Below the pieces are notes generated by a model, which worked only from the letters and a program-made list of their open reading frames with translations, was not told the origin of the DNA and did no database searches. Shown here piece by piece: positions 1 through 11,600 of a stretch of 64,000 nt of DNA; positions within the stretch are counted from its first letter, which is position 1, and each line of letters opens with the position of its first letter. Source of the DNA: Verrucomicrobiota bacterium (lineage in GTDB: Bacteria; Verrucomicrobiota; Verrucomicrobiia; Verrucomicrobiales; Verrucomicrobiaceae); assembly GCA_017301975.1 (NCBI GenBank), contig JAFLEI010000015.1:1-64000 (forward strand), read 5' to 3'. Made by a program: the position numbers and the translations under genes.

Positions 1-191
1 ATCAACAACACACACTCAACACGAGGCGAATCACTCGCCGCAGAAGTCCCAAAAAAACGAAAGACAAAGAAAACAACAACACACCTTTGACAGAGCCCTC
101 ATAGCAGGATGGGTGTGGCGACAGCCCACCCGTCCATGAGCGCGTGAAAGCACCAATGACTTGCCCGACCCAAAGCCGGGCGGCAGCCCCC
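1..191. other. left-edge spacer, no gene seen
   Basis: This stretch lies beyond the 3' end of the minus-strand MFS gene. It is unusually A-rich for the window between about 50 and 90. The short open frames here are shadows of the transporter gene or lack any recognisable protein signature. No convincing terminator, tRNA or repeat was seen. A gene to the left of the window may begin or end nearby. Confidence 0.4.
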
Positions 192-1397
192 CTACGTCTT
201 CGCCACCCGCCCTCGATACGCCACGGCAAAGAACACGCACACCGCCGCCGTCAGCGCCGTCTCCCCCCACCAGAAGCGGGACCAGTTCGTGCTCTTCCCC
301 TCCGTGCACGCATCAAACCACCAGCCACCGCCGAGATAGCCCAGGAGGTTGCCCACCCCGCTCATCAGCATGGCCAGCAGCGCCTGCGCACGCACCCGCC
401 ATTTCGGATCGATGCGTTCTTCCAGGTAGATCTGCGTGGTGATAAAATAGAGCGTGTAAGCAAACCCGTGCAGAAAAGTGCCAAACATCACACTGGGCAG
501 CGTGTTGATGGTATTCAGCGAATAGCGCACCACACAGATCGCGATGCCAGAGAGGAAAACCCACTTCAGCCGCACACGCGCCAGCAGTCCCGAAAGCAGC
601 AGCATCACCAGCACCTCCGTCGTCTGGCCCAGCGAGATCACCGCGGAGATGTGCTGCACCCCGAGATCATGCAACTGCCGCGACGTGTAGGGATAAAACG
701 CCGCCAGCGGAATGCAGTACAACGCCGCCGTCAGAAACACCACGCGGTGATCCCGGTGAATGAGCAGCCCCAGAGCATCCAGCCCAAGAATCTGTTTCCA
801 GGTGCGGTGCTGCACCACTTCTCCGGGCGGGATCATCGGCAGCCGCCATGTCAGGCTCATCACCACCAGCCACAGCCCCGCAGCCGTCACTCCCGCCACC
901 AGCGAGGCATCGGCGCGCAGGACAAAGCTCACGATCCAGCAGCCCACCATCCACCCCCCCGTGGCCCAGGCACGTAGCGGGCCAAACTGCATCTTCGCAT
1001 CGTGCAGTTGGGAAAACACAATGCTGCTCGTCACGCTCCACGCCGGCAAAGCCGCCAGCGCCAGCATCTGCGCACAGACCAAAACCGCCGCGTCACTCCA
1101 ACCCCATGCCAGTGCACCACAGGTCAGCAGCAGCGCCAGGCTGGTACACGCCGTCAGCCAGCGCAGCAGCAGCACCGGTGAATGCTTCTGGTCCGCCAGC
1201 GCCCCAACAAACAAGGGCGAGATGAAAGCGGCCGTCGCCGTCGTGGCAAAAACCCACGGCACCAGATTCCCCCGGCCATGCGCATTGAAGACATTGGCCA
1301 GCGGCACGCTCCACATCCCCATGGGCAGCGCCGTGCAGAAAAACAACGTCGCCAGCGATTTACGGCTGGCCTTGGCATCCGGGGCGGGGTTGGACAT
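192..1397 (-). CDS. MFS transporter, nucleoside:H+ symporter (NupG-like) type
   Basis: A protein of 401 residues with about 12 hydrophobic segments, the usual length of a major facilitator. The order of segments, the short loop ADQKHSP between helices 2 and 3, and the C-terminal stretch with QIYLEERIDP recall the nucleoside:proton symporter branch of MFS, which imports nucleosides across the inner membrane. The start is set at the ATG at 1397 (MSNPAPDAK); an in-frame upstream extension to 1523 would run into the divergent trxB promoter region and is non-hydrophobic, so it was rejected. The gene is divergent from trxB with about 134 bp between the starts. MFS membership is strong; the substrate is inference. 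Confidence 0.8.
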   Translation of the reverse strand: MSNPAPDAKASRKSLATLFFCTALPMGMWSVPLANVFNAHGRGNLVPWVFATTATAAFISPLFVGALADQKHSPVLLLRWLTACTSLALLLTCGALAWGWSDAAVLVCAQMLALAALPAWSVTSSIVFSQLHDAKMQFGPLRAWATGGWMVGCWIVSFVLRADASLVAGVTAAGLWLVVMSLTWRLPMIPPGEVVQHRTWKQILGLDALGLLIHRDHRVVFLTAALYCIPLAAFYPYTSRQLHDLGVQHISAVISLGQTTEVLVMLLLSGLLARVRLKWVFLSGIAICVVRYSLNTINTLPSVMFGTFLHGFAYTLYFITTQIYLEERIDPKWRVRAQALLAMLMSGVGNLLGYLGGGWWFDACTEGKSTNWSRFWWGETALTAAVCVFFAVAYRGRVAKT

Positions 1398-1531
1398 CGT
1401 TGTTGGTTTTTTGAAATAAGCCGGGAGGACGAAAACTCCAACAACGAGTCTGTAAAAAGCGTTGGTTGCACCTCCGGCCCACCTTTCCATCTTCCGCGAC
1501 CTTTCTTCCTCCCCTCCCACCACTCTTTCTC

Positions 1532-2464
1532 ATGGAAAACGTCATCATCATCGGCACCGGCTGCGCCGGCTACACGGCAGCCATCTACACCGGCCGCGCC
1601 AATCTGAAGCCCCTCATCCTCTCCGGCAACATGCCCGGCGGCCAGCTCACCACCACCACCGAAGTCGAAAACTTCCCCGGCTTCCCCAATGGCATCATGG
1701 GCCCGGAGCTGATGATGAACATGCAGACCCAGGCTGAAAAATTCGGTGCGCGCATCGAGTACGCCCTCGTTAGCAGCGTCAAAAAGACCCCAGCAGGCCA
1801 CTTCGAAGTCCACACGGACGGCGGCACCATCTACGAAGCACACACGGTCATCGTTGCCACCGGCGCCTCTCCCAAGCACCTCGGCCTGCCGAATGAAAAA
1901 GGCCTCATCGGCAAGGGCCTGACCAGTTGCGCCACCTGTGACGGCGCCTTCTACCGCAACGTCCCCGTCTGCGTCGTGGGCGGCGGCGACAGCGCCTGCG
2001 AAGAGGCCGGATTCCTCACCAAATTCGCCAGCACCGTTTATCTCATCCACCGCCGCGACGAGCTGCGCGCCTCCAAAATCATGGCAGACCGCGCACTCGC
2101 CAATCCCAAGATCAAGCCCGTCTGGAACTCCACCATCAGCGAGTACCTCACCGACGAAAAAGGCGAAATGCGCGCCGTCACGCTCGAAAATCTCGTCACC
2201 GGTGAAAAGAGCGAGCTCGAGCTCAAGTGCGTCTTCGTCGCCATCGGCCACGTCCCAAACGGCCAGTTCCTCGGCGATCTCGTCGATACCGACGAAGGCG
2301 GCTACATCCTGCAGACCGAAGGCACCCGCACCAAAACCGAAGGCCTCTTTGCCGCCGGGGACGTCGCCGACCATGTCTATCGTCAGGCCATCACCGCCGC
2401 CGGCCAGGGCTGCGCCGCCGCCCTGGAGGCCGAGCGCTACCTCGCCGATCACGGCGTGCATTGA
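1532..2464 (+). CDS. trxB: thioredoxin-disulfide reductase
   Basis: A 310-residue FAD/NADPH flavoprotein that reduces thioredoxin in the cytoplasm. Visible motifs are the N-terminal FAD-binding GTGCAG (residues 8-13; the usual third position is Pro rather than Cys), the redox-active C133-A-T-C136, the NADPH-binding [10 protein letters not shown] at about 152-161, and the C-terminal FAD motif [10 protein letters not shown]. The length matches low-molecular-weight bacterial TrxR. The ATG at 1532 was chosen over an in-frame ATG at 1466 because the flavin fold begins immediately after it (MENVIIIG). No Shine-Dalgarno is visible; the upstream run is pyrimidine-rich. Partners (thioredoxin) are not in the window. 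Confidence 0.95.
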   Translation: MENVIIIGTGCAGYTAAIYTGRANLKPLILSGNMPGGQLTTTTEVENFPGFPNGIMGPELMMNMQTQAEKFGARIEYALVSSVKKTPAGHFEVHTDGGTIYEAHTVIVATGASPKHLGLPNEKGLIGKGLTSCATCDGAFYRNVPVCVVGGGDSACEEAGFLTKFASTVYLIHRRDELRASKIMADRALANPKIKPVWNSTISEYLTDEKGEMRAVTLENLVTGEKSELELKCVFVAIGHVPNGQFLGDLVDTDEGGYILQTEGTRTKTEGLFAAGDVADHVYRQAITAAGQGCAAALEAERYLADHGVH

Positions 2465-2539
2465 TTGACGCTGGACAGACGCGCTACGGCAGGGCATATG
2501 ATCGCGGCTTTCCAGGCCACGCACACGTAACCCCTACGC

Positions 2540-3154
2540 ATGAGTCAATTGGTGATCCCCCCAGCCGTCCGCCTCGTCCTTCTTTCCGCCCTCGCTCTGC
2601 TGGCATCCTGCCAGAGTTCGTCTTCGCGTGGGCAGACGCAGTACCTCGAAGCCTTCTCGACCACAAGCGTCCCGCATTCCGCGCTGTACAACGCCGACCA
2701 GGACTCCTACTGGGATGGCGATGGCATGTCCGGCGCGCCCAGCATCATCATCGACATCAGCGACCAGAAGGCCTACTTCTACAAAGGCGGTGCCCTCGCC
2801 GGCGTTTCCGCTCTCTCCACCGGCGACGAACGTCACGCGACCACCACCGGCAAATTCAAAGTCTTCGAGAAGGACCAATGGCACAAATCCAACCTCTACG
2901 GCGATTTTGTGGACAGCGCGGGCAATGTCGTCCAGGCCAATGTGGACGTCACCAAAGACAAGGCCCCTCCCGGCACGCGGTTCGAAGGCTCCAAAATGCA
3001 CCACTTCATGCGCTTTGTCGGCGGCATCGGCATGCACGAAGGCTTCCTCCCCGGCTACCCCGCTTCCCATGGCTGCGTCCGTATGCCACCTCACATGGCC
3101 GCCATTTTCTACAACAACGTCACCAAAGGCACTCCCGTCACGGTGCGCCCTTGA
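2540..3154 (+). CDS. L,D-transpeptidase (YkuD-type) lipoprotein
   Basis: A 204-residue predicted envelope protein. The N-terminus is a lipoprotein signal with lipobox LLASC, so the mature protein should be lipid-anchored. The YkuD domain fills the rest and ends in the catalytic signature S176-H-G-C179-V-R, preceded by a conserved GMHEG His. Enzymes of this family form 3-3 cross-links in peptidoglycan or attach proteins to it, using the Cys as nucleophile. It sits 75 bp after trxB and 21 bp before the rhodanese gene on the same strand. The family call is firm; the exact role in the wall is not determined. Confidence 0.9.
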   Translation: MSQLVIPPAVRLVLLSALALLASCQSSSSRGQTQYLEAFSTTSVPHSALYNADQDSYWDGDGMSGAPSIIIDISDQKAYFYKGGALAGVSALSTGDERHATTTGKFKVFEKDQWHKSNLYGDFVDSAGNVVQANVDVTKDKAPPGTRFEGSKMHHFMRFVGGIGMHEGFLPGYPASHGCVRMPPHMAAIFYNNVTKGTPVTVRP

Positions 3155-3175
3155 TGATTCGCCGCCGCTGAAATC

Positions 3176-3520
3176 ATGACACCGGAAACTCCGCTCGAAA
3201 TCGAACCCACGGACGTCAGCGCCCTGCTGAAAAGTCCGGGCGAGCGCACCTTCCGCCTCATCGACTGCCGCGAAGAAAGCGAATGGCAGCTCTGCCGCCT
3301 GCCCCACGCGCAGCTCGTCCCCCTCTCTCGCTTTGGTGAACTTGCCCCCCAGGTGTTTGCAGACACTCAGGAGCACATCATCATCTACTGCCATCATGGC
3401 ATGCGCAGCATGCGCGCCACTCAGTTTCTCAGGCAGCTTGGAATCGCCCGCGCGCAGAGCATGCGCGGCGGCATCGATGCCTGGTCGGACGAGATCGATC
3501 CCTCCACGCCACGTTACTGA
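3176..3520 (+). CDS. rhodanese-like domain protein
   Basis: A 114-residue single rhodanese domain, the usual size of stand-alone sulfurtransferases of the GlpE/PspE type. The active-site loop is C72-H-H-G-M-R-S, with the catalytic Cys that carries a persulfide. The N-terminal motif FRLIDCREESEW matches the CH2A region of the family. There is no signal peptide, so it is cytoplasmic. Substrate is unknown; thiosulfate-to-thiol sulfur transfer is the family reaction. It follows the L,D-transpeptidase gene by 21 bp and could share its transcript. Confidence 0.88.
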   Translation: MTPETPLEIEPTDVSALLKSPGERTFRLIDCREESEWQLCRLPHAQLVPLSRFGELAPQVFADTQEHIIIYCHHGMRSMRATQFLRQLGIARAQSMRGGIDAWSDEIDPSTPRY

Positions 3521-3604
3521 CACACATCCGGGTGAGTTTGCTGTGGCACATGCTGCCTGCGCGACTACCCTTCACGCTCCCCCCGCACACGCACGCACGC
3601 ACGC

Positions 3605-4579
3605 ATGGTACGACTTCTCACACAGCAAGGACAGCTCATCGACTGGAATGACGAAAAGACCCATCCCTTCCCGGATAATCTCGTCTTCCTCGATTTGCTG
3701 AACCCCGGCCGTGCCGAGGAGCTCGAAGCAGAAAAGTGGCTCGAATACCAGCTCCCCACGCGTGAAGAAATGCAGGAGATCGAGGAATCCAGCCGACTCT
3801 ACACCGAGAAGGGCACGCTCTACATGACCGCGTGGCTGCCCGTTGGACTGGACAATCCGGATCCTGACAACACCTCCATTTCCTTCGTCATCGCGCCCGA
3901 TTGCCTCACCACCGTGCGCTACGCCGATCCTCTCTCCTTCCGCATCCTCGCGGATCAGGCCAAACGCCAGTGCACCACCCCGCTGACCAGCGATGCCGTC
4001 TTTCTCCTCCTGCTGGAGCTCATCGTCGCCCGCATCGCCGATGCCCTTCAGGGTGTCGAGGGCGACATGAAAAAAATCTGCCGCGACATCTTCACCCTCG
4101 ATCCTCACAAAGCACACGCCGCCGTGGAAAAAGACCTCAGTGATGTCGTCAAGCTCCTCGGCCGCCGCAGCGCCCTCGTCGCTAATGTGCGTGAGAGCCT
4201 TCTCAGCATCAGCCGCATGCTGCAATACTTCCTCAACAACGCCGCCAGCTGGATGCGTGCGGACCTCGCCGCCCAGTTCCGCAGCGTCATGCGCGACATC
4301 AAGAGCATGGACGACTACACCAACCAGCAGACCCAGGAAATGACCTTCCTGCTGGAGTCCACCCTCGGCCTCATCAACATCCAGCAGAATCAGATCATCA
4401 AGATCTTCACCGTCGCCAGCGTGCTCTTCATGCCCCCGACCCTCATCGCCAGCATCTACGGCATGAACGTCGGCCTCCCCGCCGCCAGCAACGGCTGGGC
4501 CTTCCTCCTCGTCATGATCATGATCGTCCTCTCCGCGATCCTCCCCATCGTTTACTTCAAGCGCAAGCGCCTGCTCTGA
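3605..4579 (+). CDS. corA: CorA-family divalent metal transporter
   Basis: A 324-residue CorA protein that conducts Mg2+ (or Co2+/Ni2+) across the inner membrane as a pentamer. The long N-terminal cytoplasmic funnel (about 1-260) is helical and charged. Two C-terminal membrane segments follow, the first ending in the ion-selectivity motif Y-G286-M-N288, and the protein closes with the basic tail YFKRKRLL. Length is typical. The ATG at 3605 is preceded directly by a short GCAC/CGCA tandem repeat (3591-3604), with no Shine-Dalgarno visible. No regulatory leader such as an M-box could be recognised in the 84 bp upstream. Confidence 0.92.
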   Translation: MVRLLTQQGQLIDWNDEKTHPFPDNLVFLDLLNPGRAEELEAEKWLEYQLPTREEMQEIEESSRLYTEKGTLYMTAWLPVGLDNPDPDNTSISFVIAPDCLTTVRYADPLSFRILADQAKRQCTTPLTSDAVFLLLLELIVARIADALQGVEGDMKKICRDIFTLDPHKAHAAVEKDLSDVVKLLGRRSALVANVRESLLSISRMLQYFLNNAASWMRADLAAQFRSVMRDIKSMDDYTNQQTQEMTFLLESTLGLINIQQNQIIKIFTVASVLFMPPTLIASIYGMNVGLPAASNGWAFLLVMIMIVLSAILPIVYFKRKRLL

Positions 4580-4665
4580 CGAAAACGCAGGCGGCGCATC
4601 GAACCGCCATCAAGTGCGTCACGTGGCGGAAACCTCTCCGCGTCTTGAAGGTTGAAGCTCTCAAG

Positions 4666-5652
4666 ATGAAACCCTTCCATGCCGCAATCCTTCTCTCTGC
4701 CGCCTGGGCTCATGCTGAAGTGACGTCCGTGCCGGTCCGTCCGTCTTCCACCGATCCCGCGATCAAATCCTTCGACGATCCGCACTGGATCTACGTGAAT
4801 CGCGACATCGTGGTGGAACACCAGAAGGCACTGGCACCGGACCGGCACGAACTCCTGCTCTGGCTCACAGGCACCGGTGGCAGGGGACATGATGCCCAGG
4901 GATTTTCCACGCTTGCCGCTGATCTGGGTTATCACGTGGTCACCTTGATGTTTCCCGATGCGATCCCCGCGACCGCCTGTGCCAGTGACAGCAACCCCAA
5001 GGCTTTCGAAGATTTCCGCATGGCCATCATCCAAGGCGGCGACGTCCCCTATCAGGACGGCCGCAAAACTCTTTCAATTGCACGGCCTGAATGCATCGAG
5101 AACCGCCTCGTTCACTTCCTCCGGCATCTTCAACGCATCCGACCCCGGGAAGATTGGGGCCAGTTCCTGACCCCTGCTATCTCCATCAAATGGGAGTCCA
5201 TCGCTGTCGCCGGTCAGTCGCAAGGCGGCGGGCATGCGGCTTTGATCGGCATCAAACACCGTGTCTCCCGTGTCATCTGCTTCGGCTCTCCCAAGGATTT
5301 TAACAAAAAACTGGCCGCGCCCGCAGCATGGTATCGTGAAAAATCTGCCACCCCGAAGGATCGCTTCTTCGCCTTCAATCATAGGCAGGACCCCCTGGGC
5401 TGCACACCGGAACAGCTGGTGGAAAACCTGCGCACCCTCGGGCTGGAGACTTTGGGCGCCCCAGCAGACGCGGACAAGGAAACTTCTCCTTTCCATCACG
5501 CAAGAATCCTCTTCACCAGCTATCCATCAGTGACTGTGACGGACGCTTTCAGCGAAGGAGCACGCACCGCCCATCAATCGGCGATCCTCACTAAAAATGC
5601 GGATCGCTGGCGGCAGGTCTGGACCTATTTGCTGACAGAACAGACTCCTTGA
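4666..5652 (+). CDS. secreted alpha/beta-hydrolase, BPSS1187-like
   Basis: A 328-residue protein starting with a signal peptide (MKPFHAAILLSAAWAHA), so probably periplasmic or exported. The nucleophile elbow is G183-Q-S185-Q-G-G, and an oxyanion-type segment LLLWLTGTGGRG precedes it. This pattern fits a serine hydrolase of alpha/beta fold; the substrate cannot be told. The ATG at 4666 was preferred to one at 4645 because the signal peptide begins there. It ends 24 bp before the convergent 3' end of the giant autotransporter. No operon partner is evident. Confidence 0.72.
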   Translation: MKPFHAAILLSAAWAHAEVTSVPVRPSSTDPAIKSFDDPHWIYVNRDIVVEHQKALAPDRHELLLWLTGTGGRGHDAQGFSTLAADLGYHVVTLMFPDAIPATACASDSNPKAFEDFRMAIIQGGDVPYQDGRKTLSIARPECIENRLVHFLRHLQRIRPREDWGQFLTPAISIKWESIAVAGQSQGGGHAALIGIKHRVSRVICFGSPKDFNKKLAAPAAWYREKSATPKDRFFAFNHRQDPLGCTPEQLVENLRTLGLETLGAPADADKETSPFHHARILFTSYPSVTVTDAFSEGARTAHQSAILTKNADRWRQVWTYLLTEQTP

Positions 5653-5676
5653 TCAGCACACGAAGACAGCCACCCG

Positions 5677-8600
5677 TTAGAACTCATAGCGGAACCGAAT
5701 GCTCCCAAAGTGCGCCTGCAGGTCATGGCGGAAGAACTGCCCCTGGTAGGACAGCATCAGGCTGAACCTGTCGGTGAATGCAAGGCTCACCCCCAGCCCC
5801 GCCACCAGATAGTCCTGACCGGGCTTTTGGCTGCCGCCAACGGCGGAAAACGGCACATTGATCAGTGACACGCTGGTCCCGTTGTTGTTCTTGAGGTTCT
5901 GCCGCTCATAGCTCAGGCGCACCTGCGGCGTGATCGTCACAAAGCGCGTCTTCATCTGCTTGGACGCAGACCAGCCAACCCGGCTGACCAACGACTGGAA
6001 GCTTTGGGCGCTGTAACGCAGGGCCGCCAGTCCGCCGCCCGTTTCACTGTAGGCGTCCACTGATCCATGCAGGTAATCCACCCCGATGAAGGGCCCGGTG
6101 ACCAGCGTGTCGTTCTGAAAGCGGAAGTTCCAGCCCGTGTTGTACTGCACCGAGTGTGTGTAGGTGCGGGTCGAGCCATAGGCCGTCGGGAAAGGCAGCC
6201 CGGGATTGCGGATCGAATCCATCTGGTAGGTGCCAAAGCTGTAAAGCAGACTGTTCCACCAGCTGCCGCGCACATACGAGACATACGCGGAGAGTGCCGG
6301 CCCCTCAAGATGCAGACTGCCGGCATTGCCAGTGTACCCCTGGGTGCTCTGCAGGAATGACGCGGCAAATCCAAGCGTCAGCCCCCGTGAAAAATGCCGT
6401 TCGGCCCCGACGCCGGAGGCCCAGGAGTCCACCTGCACACCAGACTGCGTGCGGATGGGATTGAGTTTGATGTTGCCATAATTTACCGTCGCAAACACCT
6501 CCCACTGCCGGGAGCGTGCCACACGCTTGGCGATCGGAGATTCCTTTTGGGGATCACCATCTCCCTCTCCGATAATGACTCCTCCATCGACTGCCTCGGA
6601 GATTGAGCCGGTTCCTTCCTCTCCCCCGCCGGATTGAAGGTTGAAGAGGTGGCCGTTGAGATCACCCGTGACCGTGTTCGCACCGTTAATCAGAGCCTGC
6701 CCCTCCACGGCGGCCTGCGCCAGACCTCCATTCGTGTCGATGATCGAAAACACACCCGTGCTTTGGTCGAGAAAGCTGGTGACGCCGCTCGCCAGGTGCA
6801 GGCTGCTGTCGTTCAAGGCCAGCGTCGAGATGAAGCCACCTGCATTCGCATCGCCGCGGTTGAGATGGACAAGCTGCCATTGGTCGCCGCCATGGAATGC
6901 CGTCATGCCATTCGGATTGCCGATGACGACCGTACCGCCAGCCGTCGCATCAATCCGACCATGCAGATTGATGGAGTCCGCCGCATTCGAATCGCTGAGG
7001 TTGTTGCCCAATCCCGCTCCGGTGAACAAATCCAGCCGGATCACGCTGTCAGCGCCCATCACCACAGCACCCGAACCGGAGGTGGTGAGTGCAAAGGTCG
7101 AAGGCGTTGCCGCCACTCCCGGATCACCAACACTGAACGTGCCGTTGATGAACATGGACTGGTTCACTGCCGTCGTGATGGCTCCCGTTCCCGCCAGCAG
7201 GCTGTCACGGCTGAGATCCATCCGCGTCGTGGCCACGGATGCCTTGGCCACCAGCGTGGCGGCGTTTTGAACCGTGGTGGGGCCGTTATAATCACTGTCA
7301 GCGCTCACCACCAGCGTCGTCCCATCCACCACCAGATCCGAACTGGCGCTGGCACCACTGATGCCCGTGCCGCTCACATTCACCGTTCCGCCCCCCGTGA
7401 TCGTGAGGACGGTGCCGTCCTTCACCAGACCGCCCGTCAGATTCAAAATGCCGCCACCCGCATTGATGCTCGCATTCGTCTCAGCCGTGATCGCTCCAGT
7501 GTAGGTGCTCGTGCCGTTGTTGCGCAGAGCCCCGCCACCACCCGCACCGCTGCCGTTGAGCTTCAGTGCCTCGTCCGTGCTGTAGTCCACGTTGTTCAGC
7601 AGCAGCGTACCGCCGCTGCTCACAGTGGTGCCCGCGTCACCTGTGCCCAGCGCATTGTTGCGGGTCACCTCCAGCGTGCCGGCTTTCACATTTGTCTCGC
7701 CCGCATAGGTGTTCTCGCCATTGAGCGTTAGCGTCCCACTCCCGGCCTGGGTCACCCCGCCGCTGCCGCTGATCACGCTGGCAAAGTCGGTTCCCTGAGT
7801 CACCCCGTCCGTGCGCTTGAATGCCAAAGTGCCGTTGTTGCTGATCACACTGCTGGTGGACAAAGAACCTGTGGTGCCACCGTCACCGATCTGCAGCGTG
7901 CCTTCACTGATGGTCGTGGTGCCGGTGTAGCTGTTGGCTCCCGTCAGCACCCAGGTGCCGGCCCCCCATTTGGTCAGCACCGTCGCACCACCATTGTCCG
8001 CGATCAATGCCGCCAAAGTGTTGCCACCCGTGTTTGTTCCCGTGAGCGTCAGTGTGCGAATGCCGCTCTGACTGTTGAAGTCCATGCTGCCGGTGTTGGT
8101 AAAGTTCACCGCTCCGCTGCCGGAAGCGTCCAAGGTGCCACCACTGCTGCCCACGCTGAACAACCGGTCCGTGCTGGTGGCCGCGCCGGTGTATTGCAGC
8201 GTGCCTCCGTTGAGCACCAGGTTTCCCGCCGCATTGCTGGAGGCTCCCAGGTTGCTGTTCACACCTCCGTTCGCGAGCACCGATACACTCAGCCCCCCTG
8301 CATTGAGGGTCGTGCTGCCGCTATAGCTGTTGTCCCCCGTCAGCGTCGTGGTGCCTGCACCCGCCTGCGTGAAAACACCACTGCCACTGATCACATTGGC
8401 GATGGTGAGCGCATCCGAACGGTTGATGATGAGGCTGGCGTTGTTGATCACCTCCCCCGTTCCGAGCGTCCCCGTCGTGCCTCCCGAGCCGATCTGAAGC
8501 TCGCCCGCACTGATCGTGGTGGTGCCTGCATAGGTGTTGGTACCGGTCAGCGTGAACGTCCCCGAACCTTCCTTGACCAAGGACAACGCTCCTGTGCCAC

Positions 8601-11600
8601 CGTCTTGAATGACTCCGCTGAAGATGGTGCTGGAGTTGTTGCCGCTGGTCGTCAGCGTGGCAGCGGTGGTGGAATTGTTTTGCACCGTGCCTGAGCCGGC
8701 CAGCGAGCCAATGCGCGTGTTCAGCCCATTCAATTCCAAAGTGGCATGCGCCCCCACAATGATGGCTGATTCCAGATTGCTGCCGCCGATTTGCAGCACG
8801 CCGGAACTGACGGTCGTGGCCCCTGTGTAGGTGTTTGCTCCGGTGAGCAGCCAGGTCGCGTTGCCCTCGATGCTCACTGAGGTGGCTCCGCCAAAGTCTC
8901 CGATGGCTGCTGCGATGATGTTCACCCCGCTCGCGTTCGTTCCGGAAAGCACCAGCGTGCGCGCTCCGCTCTCGCCATTGAACCCCATGCTGCCCGTGTT
9001 GGTAAAGTTCAAGTTGCCGCTGCCGGACACATCAATGCCCCCGCTGCCGAGGCCCAGGCTGAACAGCCGGTCCGTGCTGGCTCCTGTCCCCGTGTATTGC
9101 AGGATGCCGCCATTGAGCACCAGATTCCCAGCCGCGTTCGACGCAGCACCGATGTTGCTGTTGCTCCCGCCATTGGCCATGACCGTCACTTTGAGGACGC
9201 CTGCAGTGATCGTTGTCGCTCCGGCATACGAATTGCTCCCGCTGAGCGTGGTCGTGCCGGCACCCGCCTGAGTGAATGAGCCGCTGCCGCTGATGGTGTT
9301 GGCAATGGTGACGGCGTCCGAACGGTTGACGACAAGGCTCGCATTGTTGGTCACCGCACCGCTGCCCAGCGTGCCCGTGGTGCCGCCGCTGCCCACCTGC
9401 AGCACGCCGGCATTGATGGTCGTGGTGCCAGAGTAGGTGTTTGTTCCAGTCAGTACCCAGGTGCCGCTGCCAGATTTCACCAGCGCGGTGGCTCCGCCAT
9501 TGTTGCCGATAACCGCAGCGAGGGTGTTGCTTCCCGTGTTCGTGCCAGTGAGGGTCAGGACACGTGCCCCACTCTGGCTGTTGAAGCCCATGCTGCCGGT
9601 ATTGGTAAGGTTCAGCGCTCCCGCGCCGGAGGCATCCAGCGTGCCTCCGCTCGTGCCCACGCTGAACAGCCGGTCGGTGCTGGCTCCCGCACCAGTGTAC
9701 TTCAAGGCACCTCCATTAAGCACCAGGTTGGTCGCGGCACTCGTGCCTGCCCCGATGTTGCTGGCGGAGCCTCCGTTGGCAAGACTTGAAGTGGAGAGCA
9801 CCCCGCCAGTCACAGTGGTGATCCCCGTGTAAGTGTTCGCTCCGGACAGCACCCAGGTTCCTGCACCGCTCTTGACCAGCGCAGTGGCTCCCGTGTTGTC
9901 ACTGATCACGGCAGCCAGCGTGTTGTTATCGGTGTTCGTGCCGGTCAGCGTTAACGTGCGTGCTACCGTTAATGTCCGTCCCATCACACCTGTATTGGTA
10001 AAGTTCAGGGCGCCCGTTCCCGATGCGTCGATGACGGCCGTCACCCCCACCGCAAAAAGACGATCCGTGCTGACACCTGCACCAATGTACTTGAGTGTAC
10101 CCCCGTTGAATTGAAGATTGGTCGCCACGGAGGTTGATGCACCGATGTTGCTCGCACTCCCGCCGTTGGCAAGGGTGTCCACAACCACAGTGCCGCCCAC
10201 AATGGAGGTAAACCCAGTGTAGGTGTTCAGCCCCGAGAGAGTGGCCACGCCCTGAGCATTGTTGACCGTTCCAGTACCGCTGATTACATTGGACAAGGTG
10301 AAGGCGTCTGACCGGAACAACACCAGTGTCCCGTTGTTAACGATGTTGCCTGTCCCTGTGGTGCCGCTGGCGGTGTTGTGGCCTAGCTGCAGCACCCCTC
10401 CGCTGATGGTGGTCGTGCCTGAGTAGATGTTGTTACCGGTAAAAACCCATTTCCCCCCGCTATTTTTTAACACGGAAGTGGCGCCCCCATTGTCACCAAT
10501 AACGGCCGCAATGGTGTTGAATCCAAGATAGGAGCCCAGCAAGGTGAGCGTGCGCGCCCCTGTCTGACCGTTGAAACCCATGCTGCCCGTGTTGGTGAAA
10601 TTCAGGTCCCCCGTCCCGGAGGCTTCCAGCGCGCCGCCATTGGTTCCCAGGCTGAACAACCGGTCGGTGCTTGACCCGGCTCCCGTGTATTGAAGCGTCC
10701 CGCCATTGAGAACGAGGTTGGTCGCCGCATTGGTCGACGCACCAATGTTGCTGGCCACTCCGCCATTGGCAAGGTTCGTCACATTGAGGTAGGTCACGCT
10801 CGTCCCATTGATCGTGGTTGCCCCCGTGTAGGTGCTCGCCCCTCTCAGCGCCCATATGCCCGCATTGATCCGCGTGAGGGATGTCGCCCCGCCATTGTCA
10901 CCAATGACTGCCGAGAGGGTGCTGGTGCCGGCGCTTGCATTGGCCAGGGTGAAATTTCGCGCCCCGGGTTGTCCGTTGAACCCCATGTCCCCCGTGTTGG
11001 TGAAGGTCACTCCTCCACTGCCGACCACGCTCAAAGTGGCGCCAGAAGTGCCAACACTGAACAACCGGTCCGTGCTCACTGCGCCACCCGTATAAACGAA
11101 CGTGCCGCCGTTCAGCACCAGATTGCTCGCCGCATTGCTGGAAGCGCCGATGCTGCTGGCGCTGCCTCCATTGGCCAGGGAGCTTACTTTCAATCCCCCC
11201 GTGCCGCTCATGGTGGTGACGCCCGTATAAGTGTTTGTCCCGCTCAGCACCCACACGCCACTGCCAGCTTTGGTCACCGAGGTTGCACCGCCGTTGTCAC
11301 CAATCACCGCCGCCAGCGTGTTGTCGTTCGCATTGCTGCCGGTCAGCGTCAGCGTGCGCGCACCGCTCTGGCCGTTGAACCCCATGCTGCCCGTGTTGGT
11401 AAAGTTGATGTTGAAACCACTCGATGCATCGAGGGTGCCGCCGGCCGTGCCCACACTGAAAAGCCGGTCCGTGCTGGCTGCCGCACCAGCACCAAAGGCA
11501 TATCTCAGCGTGCCCCCGTTGAGCACAAGATTCGTCGCCGCATTGCTCGACGCCCCGATGTTGCTGCTGCTTCCCCCGTTGGCAAGGCTCGTTACAGTGA

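Noticed and set aside
144..977. Long plus-strand open frame over the MFS gene
   Set aside because: Antisense to a clear 12-helix transporter; His/Arg/Gln-rich composition typical of shadow frames.
1154..2524. 456-codon minus-strand frame across trxB
   Set aside because: Spans a confirmed thioredoxin reductase on the other strand and the divergent spacer; no protein signature.
6634..7731. Plus-strand frames within the autotransporter region (also at 10690-11775 and others)
   Set aside because: Opposite strand of a repetitive GC-rich gene. The shared Val/Pro/Leu-rich text just mirrors the repeats and has no family match.
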